A DNA stretch of 64,000 bases from Lingula anatina (Eukaryota > Brachiopoda > Lingulata > Lingulida > Lingulidae): positions 248,001 through 312,000 of the forward strand of contig NW_019774914.1 in NCBI RefSeq assembly GCF_001039355.2, given 5' to 3'. A program made the translations under genes and the position numbers. Under the pieces are notes generated by a model, which saw only the letters and a program-made list of their open reading frames with translations, was not told the DNA's origin and did not search any database. This document shows, piece by piece, positions 25,794 through 38,100 of this stretch; positions within the stretch are counted from its first letter, which is position 1; each line of letters starts with the position of its first letter.

Positions 25794-26927
25794 AATGTCA
25801 GTTTTAATACATATTCAAGACTTGTTACAAGTATACGGCATTATTTTAAACCAACTCACTCGTTAATTAAAAATAGATCAACCATATATAAAAATACATC
25901 GAAAAACAATAAAAACATTTGCTCAATAAAAAAAGAAAGCAACAAGTGATTCAAATTCTTTACTATTCAAATCACTCGTTAATTTTCTGAAAGCACAGTA
26001 ATTCAAGGGTTTTTATTCAATATTTTTATTTTTTTTAAAGGGATATCAACCGTTCGTAATATATCCATATTTCACAATAAATACATTGTAAACAACTCAT
26101 AGAAATATAATAAATATATAATAAATTAACTAGAGAACTACCCCTACCAACTTCCTCCCCAGCAAACACGTCACGTTCAGATCACGTGGCTAGCACGTTG
26201 CTACCACATTATAACGTGCTTGTGTTTGCTGAGTCCTCCCTCCTCCCGGAGCAAACCCAAATGTAAAACACAGAGTCAGAGGACAGTCAGTCCGAAAGCG
26301 GTGAAACTAACAACGAGTCGACTACAGAGACGGGGGATAGTGGATCGGAAATGTACAAATATAGGAATAAACCCCTTGACCCTATTATTTACAATAATGG
26401 TCTAGAAGACAAGGCGCTTGTACACTTCTATCGAAGCAGAGATCTATACCCGAGGTTTTCTTTTCGTCGCCGGTTACGGTATGCTATTTCAATCAAGATA
26501 AAATTTGAGAAAAATAGTATACATGTATAATCTGTTATCAGATTTTGTACAAGTTGATTAATTTTCCTTCAACCCCCCCCCCCCCCTCCGAGTAATGCTA
26601 ACTATAAAATATTAATCCACAGTCTAAATGCGTAGCGTATATTCTGATGATAGAGATGTGATTGTAAACCCTTCTGTGAATAAAACTACCTTGTCAGTGA
26701 ACACATATCACCATTCATTACTGTTAAATCAGCAGTATGCTCGCTGGACGCTCTTTGTCCAATCAAAAGCTATTGTAAGTTATAAGGTACTCAGAAATCC
26801 GTGCGTTCCACGGTCTTTTGCATTCACTAGTGCAAGTAGCCAATCAGAGGCCGTAGTTTAAGCCAGATAAAACACTTGTCGCTGAGTTGTACGTGAAAAT
26901 TACTCGTGTACTGTCTCGCGAGCAGAA
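25334..26927. other. Unit 1/2 junction, mostly relic sequence
   Basis: It contains the 3' flank of DUF3011 gene 1 (AATAAA near 25650), a (CT)n tract at about 25760-25790, the MARVEL intron relic at 25735-26060, a C-run near 26573, and about 800 bases with no recognised gene. Upstream similarity to the other DUF3011 copies resumes near 26870. Confidence 0.5.
25735..26060 (-). pseudogene. Relic of the intron between MARVEL exons 2 and 3 (unit 1)
   Basis: The CT tract, the gtcagtt..atacatattcaa block, the gatcaaccatatata block and the cacagtaattcaagggtttttattcaatat block occur in the same order as at about 29800-30060 (unit 2), 37700-37960 (unit 3) and 58540-58820 (unit 4). There they form the intron between exons 2 and 3 of the CMTM-like gene. 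Here neither flanking exon survives, so only noncoding traces of a fourth MARVEL copy remain. Confidence 0.65.
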
Positions 26928-26933
26928 TATAAG
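26928..26933 (+). promoter_or_regulatory. TATA box of DUF3011 gene 2
   Basis: TATAAG is 102 bases upstream of the start codon, followed by the conserved gagcattcaagatctcgac block shared with copy 3. Confidence 0.55.
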
Positions 26934-27029
26934 TAGCACGGCACATGTAGAAGTGAGCATTCAAGATCTCGACGAAGCCCCGAGGCGAAAGACGTTTTTG
27001 CTGTGATAGTAAACGCAAAAGAAGTTAAG

Positions 27030-28217
27030 ATGGAAGGCCAAATGATCGTTGTATTAAGTCTTTGCCTGATTGGGATATGGGGTACAAGCGAAGGTAAAAA
27101 ATAAGATGTTGAAATAAGGTTTTGCAAGTAAAATTGTCGAGTGGGACTGAGTTCAGTCTCTTTTAAGAGAATTAAAATTCCTCGTTGATAAGTTAGAACA
27201 CATGTACATTGTGCTTTACTTATGTTTCAAATGGATTTGTCACATTGCATTAATGGATATTTGCTAAAAATGAAGATCGGTTCGATCATTTTCAGCTACT
27301 AACTTTTCATTTGTTTTTTGATTATAATGTAGGTTTATGTTTTTAAGTCAACTTACGGAAATAGGGTAACAAATCAAACGTTTTTTGAAAATGCGCTTCA
27401 TGTAGATATGCAGCAATTTGATCTTTTTTTCACCACATGTGCAACTTTTGTGCCAAGAAAGATAAGACAACAAAGACATTATCAACGCATTAATTTTTTT
27501 TTTACTTATATAAGCCGCTACCGGGATATTTGACTGTGACAGCAATCTTAACCGACGCAATTCCTGTTGCACGGGAGTCCGAGGTATTTCGGCCAGGGTG
27601 ATGACCAAGAGGTCATGGTCCTCCTGCCACCAAGGCCATTCATTCGCTGCGAATGGCTGTAGCCTATGGGTCAATCATGGATGCAGGGCCCGCTTCTACA
27701 TCGATTTCAACTGCAGAAATGTGAAAACGAGTGAGTTGGCAATTTATCCATACACGTAGTTTTAGGAGTTATCAAAAGGATTTAGTCATCAAAAGGATTC
27801 AAGAAACTGTTGGCCTACTTTTGTCGTCCAGGTTTTGTTCGCCTTAATTTTTTTAATGAGGTAGGCATATCACAATACGCTCACATTCTTGGTTTACACT
27901 TGAACACTACGATTCCTGTATTCGAACAGACTAGTTTTTCCTAGTCCGTATCAGTATATTGAACGAAAATGATTATTAGAGTTACATAATTTCCCTTTTT
28001 TACAGGCGGTGTCTATTGCAGCAGTCGAAATTATGAATACGCCGAGTGTCCCGTCGGTGGAGTCATAACTTCTGTCAAGGTGGCCAAGAAGCACTCCCGC
28101 TCCAGCTGTGACCTCAACAGAAGCTTTGGTTTCCTTGCCAACAATATCTGGGTTGACAATGGGTGCAGGGCCACTTTCACTGTCCAATACTGCGCTGACC
28201 GAAAGTGTTCTTGTTAA
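27030..28217 (+). CDS. Secreted two-domain DUF3011-like cysteine-rich protein, copy 2
   Basis: Exons 27030-27093, 27515-27730 and 28006-28217 have exactly the same lengths and phases as copies 1 and 3 and encode 163 residues without interruption. Both domains keep all cysteines and the WV..GCRA signature. Differences from copy 1 cluster in the first-domain loop (SNLNRRNS) and after SSC (HQGHSF). This is compatible with loop diversification but not tested. A new CAGG-type end near 28345-28387 lies in the 3' flank. Confidence 0.85.
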
Positions 28218-29488
28218 AATGTATGAATCATGTCACTTTAGTTCTTTTTAAGCAATTCATGATTGTATTTCAACAAGATACAAGAAGTGTATTCAATCTG
28301 TTAATATATATATATTTTGACTTATTTGCACCTCAAATCCCAGGGGGGGCAGCTGCCCCCCCTGCCCCCCCGGAGGCTACGGCCCTGTATATATTAAGTA
28401 TAAAAGTTATGTCTATTTATATCTTATTCAGTTCTGTTGAAATTAAAGGTGTGTGGAATAACTGATATTTGCCTCATGTTATGAATAAAATTATATCAAG
28501 CAGTCAAATTTCGCTTCTGTTAATTTATTTAAATAAGTACTGCTGCAACGTGTGCGATTTTAAATAGTTCTCATAGTAACACGAACCTGTCTTTCGCCGC
28601 GAGATTTTTAGAAGATTTTTGTTGCTTCGGCTTAAAAGCTGCGTTAATGACAACGGTTTGTAACGTACACCGTTAACAAATTCGTAACATAATAATCAGG
28701 CCCGTTGCCAGCAGTTTCAGGGGGGGGGGGGTCGTTTTCTGAAAAAGTGGACCTTTTACCATAAAATCCTCAAGGACATAGATCAAATTTTACCCAGAGT
28801 GGACCTTTTCCCAGCAAAAAGGGTGGTTCTTTCGAACCCCCCGAATCCCCCTGGCTACAGGCCTGATAATGATTGTCAATGATATCTAAATATGCAAGAA
28901 AAAGGGTGCTTGATACATTTTACCCAGCCAGCTCATGTTGGAGGGGGGGAGGGGGGATGATAAGGGCTGTGCTCTCCCCCGGTAGAGGTTTAAATCTTTC
29001 TCTCTGACTGGTGAGTAAGGATGATTTCAAAGTTAAGGAGCATTCTCTATTGACTTTTCCTTATTTTCTATTGACTCTCTCGCCCATGCTACTCAACGCT
29101 TTCTCTCTCTCTCATTGTAAGAATCAAAGCTGTATTTTGAAAAAGATGCTTCATTACAAACGTCGAAAATCACAAAAAGGTAAATAAATAAAAAGTCAAG
29201 ACAGACAGGCAGAGACACACACAGGAAAACAATGTTCGTTTTTTTAATGTGTATTTCTTGAAGAAGGAGTGTATTAGTTGGAAGACATCTGTCAATGCAC
29301 AAAATACATGAATTATGTCATTTTAGTTTTTAAAGCAATTTATGATTGTATGTCAACAAATTACTTATATATTCTGTTGACAGGTAATTACGATTTTAAT
29401 ATCCTCGAAAAGTAAAATCAAGGTTACATGCGGTCAGAAAAAGCATAGAAAAAGCCACCCATTTTATTCAATATTTTTATCCACTTAC
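28218..29488. other. 3' flank of unit 2
   Basis: It holds G/C-rich inverted-repeat sequence at about 28340-28387, the transposon at 28697-28865, and then ~28870-29330. The last part aligns with 33720-34080 plus 35280-35400 in unit 3 and with 56790-57130 in unit 4. The MARVEL exon 4, expected in this alignment, is absent. No other gene is recognised. Confidence 0.55.
28697..28865. mobile_element. CAGG-end MITE (family B), 169 bp
   Basis: Ends are CAGGCCCGTTGCCAG and the inverse of CAGGCCTGTAGCCAG, with a perfect 5-bp duplication ataat at 28692-28696 and 28866-28870. The body carries the ggacctttt...cccagagtggacctttt segment shared with 41303-41468 and 51131-51296. Confidence 0.85.
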
Positions 29489-30116
29489 TGTGCCAGCAAA
29501 GAGTGCAGCAATTCTGTACGTAAACACCGCTAACACAATGGCGGCAATCGGGTATAACACCCTAGCGACAAAACCGAAGATAAGCTACTGAAATAACTGA
29601 TATGTTGGTTGTAAAAGAAAGAAGACACAGCTTATAGGGGAGCACCGAAAATATGGTAAGTTCCTAGTTGTTTTACATATATAACTTACAACGAAAGTTC
29701 ATCAAATTATTTGAACCCTAACCCAACTACATGTATAATCACGACCAAGGGCGTTTTTCTGTCTACTTTCTTGCCTCGACACACCTTATGATTAGTACTC
29801 TCCCTCTCTCTCTCTCATGTCAGTTGATACATATTCAAGCCTTCAGTTACAAGTAGTCAGCATTGTCTTAAACCAACTAACCGTGTACTAAAATGGATCA
29901 ACCATATATAAAAAAGCATTGAAAAATATAATAATACTTGTTCATTTGTTAAATAAAAAAGGAAATCAACAAGTCGTATAAATGCTTTGATTTCAAATCA
30001 CTTGTTAATTTTCTTACAGCACAGTAATTCAAGGGTTTTTATTCAGTATTTTATTTTCGTTGAAATGCATTTCACATTGAGAAAACACCAAGAAAACATT
30101 ACTTGAACTTACCACA

Positions 30117-30165
<49 letters not shown>

Positions 30166-30883
30166 CCAGCCGCAATAAGAAGAGGATTAGCAGTGCAAGG
30201 GTAACTTTAAAGCATGAACTAGTTTGAGACGTGATAAACACTACTCGCCACACCTTTTGGACTAGCATATTTCGGCTTGCTCACGTCTATTGACTTATCA
30301 GTATTTTTGGTTAATTTGGCTCCATCATTATTATTACAATTAAGGCTTCTTGACATATGTGCACAATTTTTTTTAAGTTATATAATTTTTCAGGCCTAAA
30401 CGTTACATAAACGGTATTATGAAAACCCGTTGAATGTTAATTGCTAATCTAAATAGTTATTCTAATAGAGAGGCATTAAAGAAGAAACCTTGGCCAAACT
30501 GGAAATCTGAGGCTCAGGATAGGAAACAATGGAAAAAGCATGCTGAGGCCTTTGTCCAACAGTGGAACACTATAGGCTCTAAATGATGATGATGATGATG
30601 AATAGAGAGGCATTACAATAAATGTGGCCTTCATCGGACATTATTACTGTTTTTGTCCTTATTGATGTCATGTTGAGTGAATGCAATAATTTAAATCGAG
30701 GAGACACCAAAGAGTTTTTTTATTTCAAAACAGCTTCATGCGGGGGTATTCATCGTTCCTATAACTGTCTGAGACATTAGAATAGCAGAACGAGTTCAAA
30801 ATTCCAATCTAGAAGAGTACCTTAGAACAACAGAAAAACCAATACAGATGACACCAATAACCCAGACAAGGAATACGTTGCTG
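29489..30883 (-). pseudogene. Broken CMTM/MAL-like MARVEL gene (unit 2)
   Basis: Exon 3 is recognisable at 29587-29489 (99 bases, same boundaries as the intact copies), but its first codon after the acceptor is TAG. The 3' half of exon 2 lies at about 30210-30113. A ~47-base homopolymer at 30119-30165 replaces the codons for the DTKLSLPWPF-like end, and the 5' half is deleted and fused to intron sequence. Exon 4 is missing and exon 1 is not found. A further hydrophobic segment at 30883-30821 (VWVIGVICIGFSVV) resembles the start of exon 2. Three independent lesions make this a clear pseudogene. Confidence 0.8.
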
Positions 30884-31789
30884 CTGTCATTCCAAGTAAT
30901 CAAAATGCAAAACCTGTTATCTAAGTTAGACCTTTATTGTCCAAGAACAATGCAATGCAGTGTAATTCAGTGCCTTGTAATGGCAATGCAGTGGTGAATC
31001 TAAAAGTAAAAGGAGAGAAAAACATTTATAATAATGAACTCATAAATAACAAAAGACTGAAATACTTTTAATAGACGCAAAAAAGTAAAAGAAAAAATAG
31101 AGAGAAAGACAACGACAGTGTTAAAAATGCATTATAAATACACTTGAGTACAGTTTAGTTTTCTTCAACGTTATTTGATAACAAAAACACATTAAAATTT
31201 AAAAAAAATTTAACTTAAAATTTTAAAACAGCAGCACATACTGGTCTAAACATCAAATTAAATAATAGAAAAATCTTGTACATATCGATATAAAACTTAA
31301 AGGCTTTATTAATAAGCCTTAAATATTTTGCAATATTTTTATGAATGGAAATCGTAAAGTTTTGATTGAGTATTTCTAACAGGGATAAAATCAAAATGTG
31401 TATTTATAAATCTTTGCTCAAAAAAAAGAAAAAAAAAAAAAAGAAACGCCCTTATCACAATCAATTATAAAGATTGTGCTATATTTATGAGAAGAAAAAA
31501 GTAGAAGTGTCCCAAATGGCCTTCCAATCAAGGAGGTGTATAAGACGTATTATTTTTTATTATTAGAATATAAGATTAAGAGAGTACTTAATGAGAAAAA
31601 AAACCTAAAACGTACGTCTTCAGGCCACAAGAAGAAACGTGACTGATGATTTTGATTTTACTTATAACCGCAGCATGAAACCATGTCTTCGCATACGTCT
31701 TCTTCCAGATGTTTAGTCCCTGATAAAATGTTATGTTTCAATTATATTTCCAAGAGAAGGCTCGTCCAAGGGATCGGCTTACAAATGAA
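30884..31789. other. Junction between units 2 and 3
   Basis: AT-rich. About 31330-31550 matches 22200-22440 of unit 1. No gene is recognised before the promoter of the third DUF3011 copy. Confidence 0.5.
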
Positions 31790-31795
31790 TATAAG
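31790..31795 (+). promoter_or_regulatory. TATA box of DUF3011 gene 3
   Basis: TATAAG is 103 bases upstream of the start codon, within an upstream block that also contains gcttacaaatgaatataag, shared with copy 1. Confidence 0.55.
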
Positions 31796-31892
31796 TAGCG
31801 CGGTACAGGTAGAACTGAGCATTCAAGATCTCGACCAAGCTCTTGAGGTGAAAGACGTTTTTGCTGTAAGAGCAAATACAGAAGAAGTTAAG

Positions 31893-32757
31893 ATGGAAGG
31901 CCAAATGATCGTTGTATTAAGTCTTTGCCTGATTGGGATATGGGGTACAAGCGAAGGTAAAAAATGAAATGTTGAGATAAGATTTTCCAAGTAAAATTGT
32001 CGAGAGGAGCTGAGTTCGTTCTCTTAATTTTTCGTTGATAGAATACATTGTGTTTTACTTAGTGTTTCAAATGCATTTGTTACATTGCATCTATGGATAT
32101 TCGCTAAAAACGAAGATCGGTTCGATCATTTTTAACTTCTATAGTTTAATATTTTTATAATAAAGTGGTTGTGTTTAAGTCAACCTGCTGAAATAGGGTA
32201 ACAAATCAAGCGTTTTTTTTAATTCGCTTCATGCAGATATGCAGCAATTGGATCTATTTTTTGGATTCACTAACTTGTGCAACTTTTGTATCATTAAAGA
32301 TAAAACAACAAAGATATTATCAACGAGTTTCAAATAATTTTTTTAACCTATCTTAGCCGCTACAGGGATCTTTGACTGTGACAGCAATGGTTACCGACAC
32401 AATCCCTGTTGTACTGGGGTCGACGTTATTTCGGCCACTGTGATGACCAAGAGGTCAAGATCCTCCTGTGACGTAGGCCACTCATTCGCTGTGAATGGCT
32501 GTGATCTGTGGGTCAATCATGGCTGCAGAGCCCGCTTCTACGTCGATTTCAACTGCGGAAATGTGAAAAAGAGTAAGTTGGCGATTTATTCATGCATGTG
32601 GTTTAAGGGGTTATAAAAAAAATGTGGGAATCGGTTATTTTTGTCGTCCAGCTTTGTGTCTTTTTAAATTTTTAAAAATTCTTTATAATATCACTGAAGG
32701 GAAAACAATTTAAGAGCCACACATCCCAACCACACCTTATTTTAAGCCCCCCCCCAC

Positions 32758-32806
<49 letters not shown>

Positions 32807-33326
32807 AAATAAAAGAGTTACCAAAAGGTCTGTAAAGAAGTAAAAGGAGATATTATTTCGCATTGCAGTTGCTTTAAAAAAGATTTTATTTTAACGTGTA
32901 AAAATAATATGTATATTTTAATGTGTAGATATTTAGTTGAAAACACTTACTTTGGAATTAAAGTGAAGTTTATTTTTTGTTGATTCAAAGAGTGTTGGCA
33001 CGTGACATTTATTTAATTATGCTTTAACACCAGGTGTCGAACTGACTTTACTTTTTCTTAATCGGTATCATTTTATTGAGCAAAAATTATTAGAGTTACT
33101 TAATTTTTTTACAGGCAATGCCGATTGCAGCAGTCACAATTATAAGTACTTCGAATGTCCTGTTGATGGAGTAATAACTTCTATCAATGTGGCCAAGAAG
33201 CACTCCCGTTCAAGCTGTGACTACAACAAAAGCTTCGGTTTCCTTGGCAACAAGATCTGGGTCAACAAGGGGTGCAGGGCCACTTTCACTGTCCAATACT
33301 GCGCTGACCGGAAGTGTTCGTGTTAA
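31893..33326 (+). CDS. Secreted two-domain DUF3011-like cysteine-rich protein, copy 3
   Basis: Exons 31893-31956, 32357-32572 and 33115-33326 give 163 residues. The signal peptide is nearly identical to copies 1 and 2. Domain 1 shows FDCDSNGY, PCCTGV, SRSSCDVGHSF and WVNHGCRARF; domain 2 shows ADCSSHNY, SRSSCDYNKSF, IWVNKGCRATF and CADRKCSC. Intron 2 contains a ~45-base A-tract at about 32760-32804. Intact frame, splice sites and promoter argue that it is expressed. Confidence 0.86.
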
Positions 33327-33977
33327 ACCACTCTGTCTTCAACACTCAAGTCTGTCGATACTTCATGAACTTATTGCGAACATTTTGATAAAGAAATTTG
33401 TGTGCAGAATTAGTATATAACGTTTTTTTTTCTATTTGAAATACCCTATTCAGTTCTGTTGAAAAAATGTGTGGAATAACTGATATTTCCCTAATGTGTT
33501 AAATGCAAATACTCCAATTCTCCAACTCCAATCTTTGTATCTTTGAAATGATTTGAATAAATACTGCCTTTTTCAGTTGGTAGAATATTTGTACAACAAG
33601 CATAAAGCAATGACTTTCGCTCTTTAGAGAATTCTTGTCGCTTCGGCTTAAAAGTGCGTTTATGAAATCGAGTTGTAACGTGCATTGTTACCTCACTCAT
33701 AACATCGTTACCTCACAGCATTATCAATAATGATCTAAATATGCGAAAAAACGAGAGTCGTCGATACATTTTACCGAGATCAGGCGTTTTTTTTTTTTTT
33801 TTTTTTTTTTTGGGGGGGGGGGGGGGGGGCTGCTCCCCGTAGGGGTTTGAATCTTTTTGTTAGGGGTGTTTCATTGGTGGAACATGTAGTGGGAAGGGCG
33901 GTAAGGGTGATTTAAGAGTACAGAAGCATTCTGTATTGACTTTTCCGTATTTTCTATTGACTCTCTCCCCCTTGCTG

Positions 33978-34018
<41 letters not shown>

Positions 34019-35145
34019 AATCGTAAGAATAAAACTTTTATTTTGGAAAAAAAACTTTATTAAAAATGACAATAAATAGAAATATACATTTATGTAGCCA
34101 AATGTTCACAAGCACAACGAAACTCTTGCTCCAAATTAAGTAAGATAAGTCCATATGACTGAAAATTGTCATTTATTAATGACGAAAATGCAGGCAACAG
34201 CCTCAGCTTAGCCGTGCACGTAAAAACAGGGATATCTGGTAAAACCGACTAGGCAAACGAACATACAGCAGAATAGGAGCATAACAGCTCCCACAAAATA
34301 TTAACCTAGTATACCAGATACCACCTCAGGGTTCTCACTACTAGGCAAACAGTTAAACACCTAGGAAATGCACCCAGAACCTAGTATACCAGATACCACC
34401 TCAGGGTTCTCACTACTAGGCATACAGTTAAACACCTGGGAAATACACCCAGAACCTAGTATACCAGATACCACTTCAGGGTTCTCACTACTAGGCATAC
34501 AGTTAAACACCTGGGAAATACACCCAGAACCTAGTATACCAGATACCACTTCAGGGTTCTCACTACTAGGCAAACAGTTAAACACCTGGGAAATACACCC
34601 AGAACCTAGTATACCAGATACCACAACAGGGTTCTCACTGCTAGGCAAACAGTTAAAAACCTGGGAAATACACCCAGAACAAAGAGCATAACAACTCAAA
34701 AATACATTTTACCTAGTCGACCAGAAACCCCTAATAATACTTCACCGATTAAAATATGGCACCTGGTAATACGAACACGGAGACAATATAAAGACAGAAA
34801 TGTATGGATTACGGCATGTCAACTACAGCCGAGAATATAAAAACAGCTGAATTCCTGGCCCGGTAAGATTCAGCATAAATATAATAGCTACACACAAGAA
34901 GATTTTTTTAGAATAACACGATGCAGTGACAAAGTGTTCCATCATTATTCAAAATGACTATATGTAGTGCTTCGCTGGTTAAAGCACATAACCCAATATG
35001 CTGTATAGTGTACTTTTTCGTTCTTTGCAATCCAAAGACAAATCGTAGGCTTCAAGTGTAGCGCCACAAAGTGGATCAAATTCTGTCTGACAAAACGTAC
35101 TTAAATCCCATGCAGTACGTAGAGTTTTTATGTAGACATAGGTAA
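33327..35145. other. Region between DUF3011 gene 3 and MARVEL gene A
   Basis: About 33690-34080 is repeated at 56780-57160 with the same G-run, ctgctccccgtaggggtttgaatc block and CT tract. About 34080-34920, including a 75-bp minisatellite, has no counterpart in unit 4. About 34930-35145 again matches 57510-57716. No gene is recognised. Confidence 0.6.
34305..34679. repeat. 75-bp minisatellite, five copies
   Basis: The repeat starts (cctagtatacc) fall at 34305, 34380, 34455, 34530 and 34605, exactly 75 bases apart, with only a few substitutions between copies. Because 75 is a multiple of three, it stays open on both strands, which makes ORF calls here artefactual. Confidence 0.95.
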
Positions 35146-38100
35146 CTATGCAACGTTCCCAGGGGACCTTCCTTTCCAGTCCTGGAAGCTTAGGAAAGTC
35201 CCCACTGCATACAAGATCACGTTGAAGAAGGCAAACACCTGAAAAATAAAAAAAAAAGATTTTAAAAATTAGATAAGAAGTCAGACAGTCAGGTACAGAA
35301 ACAGAGACAAAAACAGCGGTTGTGTTTTTTAAGTGTGTAGTGTTCCAAGAGGTAATGTATTAAATGGAAGACATCTATCCATGCGCTATTCTACGTAATA
35401 CATGTATATAACGTCGTTGGCCTGTCGTGTTTTATATTTGGTTTGTATAAATTACGTCACCGTCCCCGTTTTCAAGCAATTAATGATTGTGTGTCAAAAA
35501 ATAATTGTATTTTACTCAATCTGCAGATAGATAATTACGCTTTTTAAACTCTCGAATGAAGAATTGCATGTGGCTAATTTGTTTCCGCAATAAATAAATA
35601 AAAAAGAAAGCTACACATTTTATTCATTATTTTATCCACTTACTGTGCCAGCAATGAGTGCTGAATTTCGGTACCCAAACACCGCTAACACAATAGCTGC
35701 AATCAGGTACAACACACTGGCTACAAAACCGTAGATAAGTTCCTGAAAATAGATAGTGTGCTTGTTTTAAAAGGACGAAGCAACAGATAATAAACACAAA
35801 TAAGCTCACCACCAAAAATATGGTCAGTCCTGGGCTGTTATACACATATAAAACTTACATCGAATGAGCATTAAATTATTTGAACTCTAACCCAACTAGA
35901 GGATCAGAGGTGCGATACCGCCTCCGAATATTGTACCACCAGCTGGAGTAAGCCCATTCGTATAGACCCCCCCCCCCCACAAAAAAAGGGACACCACCAC
36001 CAGTCTTGTGCTTGACAAGTTGTAAAAATGCAATCAAGAATTCTCAAAACATGCAAAAAACTATATATATAACTAAAAATGGTACAATCAAAGTTCAGTT
36101 CATCATAAGGTAGGTCAAAGGTCAATTTCAAGGTCACACTTAGATTGCCAGTATATGACTTCCTATTCAAATTCAATAACTAACTACTATGGGCGTATCT
36201 CTGCCAGTTTTGGAGATAAAAGGGAACCACAATTTGCAAAGTTAAGTTCATGGTGAAAAGGGAACTAAAATTTGCACAGTTAACTTCATGGTAAAAAATA
36301 GGCCAAAGGTAAATTTTAAGGTCACAGTAAATTGTCTCTAATGACTTCATATTCAAATTCAATAATAACTATGAATGTATCATTGCCAGTTTTGGAGATG
36401 AAAGGGAACCAAAATTTGCTAAGTTCAATTCATGATAAAAAGTAGGTCATAGGTCAATTTCAAGGTCACTTTTAGATTGCCAGTATATGACTTCCTATTC
36501 AAGTTCAATAGTAACTATGGACCTATCTCTGCCAGTTTTGGAGATAAAAGGGAACCAAAATTTGCCAAGTTCAGTTCATGATGAAAAGTAGGTCAAAGGT
36601 CAATTTCAAGGTCACATTTAGATTGCCAGTATATGACTTCCAGTTCAACTTCAATAGTAACTATGGTCCTATCTCTGCCAGCTTTGGGGACATAAGGGAC
36701 TAAATGTTATGATTTTGGAGTTACAAGAATGTGCCATAAAATTAATTAGAATAAAGAAAAGCTTAAGGTCATTTTGGTTGAAATTCTTGAAATGGGAGGT
36801 GCTCAGAAGTTCCAGATGTTCAAATTTCATGAAATAATGTCATTTTTGACCAGAAGTTGTTTGCCTCGCCAAGCCTTATGTTTTTTTTTCTCGGGTTCAA
36901 AATTTATTATCCATTACCGTACTGCAAATTTTGCTTTCACCACCAATATGTACTTTTTGACACAGCGTAACTCGAAAACTGTATGGAATACAAAAAAAAA
37001 AAAAAAAAAAAAAAAACGGAGACCACTTTCAGTGTTGGGCTTTACATGCTCTACAAAATGCAAAAAAGAATGGGTCTCTAGCATTAACGGTTCCCGAATA
37101 AGAGACAGTTTTCAGTTTCGGTATCTTATGGCCGCTACTCCCGTGAAAATGCACCGATTGACCCCAAATTCACGGAGATGAAGAAAGGGTAACACTTTCC
37201 AATAATATTATTGGTTAAGTTTGTGTAGTGTCTGAATAACAGCGCAAATAATTTTTTTTCGTCAAAAATTTCGTTTTTTTGAAAATTTTGACCCGTTTGA
37301 CCTTGAAATAAAAGTCAAAGGTCAAATCCAAGGGCATATTTGAAATCTACACATATGACTTTTGGAAAGCCGTAGGGTAGATAATTAGCATTTAATTTTG
37401 CCATTTTTGGACAAGGGTGCATTGCAATGAGTGCCACACCTAGATCCCAATACCGACAAAGCCCAAATTTTACGTGGAACGAGTTGAGATTATAGGTGAC
37501 CTAAATCCAAGAGATGGGTACGGAGGCCCTTACCGTCTAGGAGGAGAAGCGGTAACTGTAACATGGCGGCGGAGCCGGCGGAACGATCCAACGGGACTAA
37601 AATCATGTGTACCGCCAGCGCCAACGCTGGTGGTACAATTATGAACCCGACCACGGAAGATTTTCTGACCACTTCCTTGCCCCGACACACCTTATAATTA
37701 TTAACCCTCCTCTCTCTCTCCCTCTCTCAAGTCAGTTGATACATAGTCTAGTCTTTCGCTTCATTAACAAGCAGTCAACATCATTTTAAATCCACAAACC
37801 GTATAATAAAATACATAGAAAAACAATTATAAAACTTCTTAAAATTACCAATGTAAAAAAAGGAAATCAACAAGTGACTTAAATGCTTTAATTTTGAAAT
37901 CAATTTTGATTTTCTTTAGACAGTCATCCAAGGTTTTTTATTCAGTATTTTAATTTTTGCTAAAGCACAGTTCACACCGAGAAAACATTAAAAAAAAAAC
38001 ACACGAACTTACCACAAGCGGCCACGGGAGGGTCAGTTTGGTGTCTCCCCCAAATAAGAAGATGATTAGCAGTACAGTGGTAACTAGAAAGCATGAACAC

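Noticed and set aside
23910-33326. Bacterial contamination as the source of the DUF3011-like sequences
   Set aside because: Each gene has two consistent GT-AG introns, AT-rich animal flanks and shared cassette repeats.
34305-34679. Regular repeats resembling a CRISPR array or a repetitive protein on either strand
   Set aside because: The 75-base units are contiguous with no unique spacers, the genome is eukaryotic, and both strands stay open only because 75 is divisible by three.
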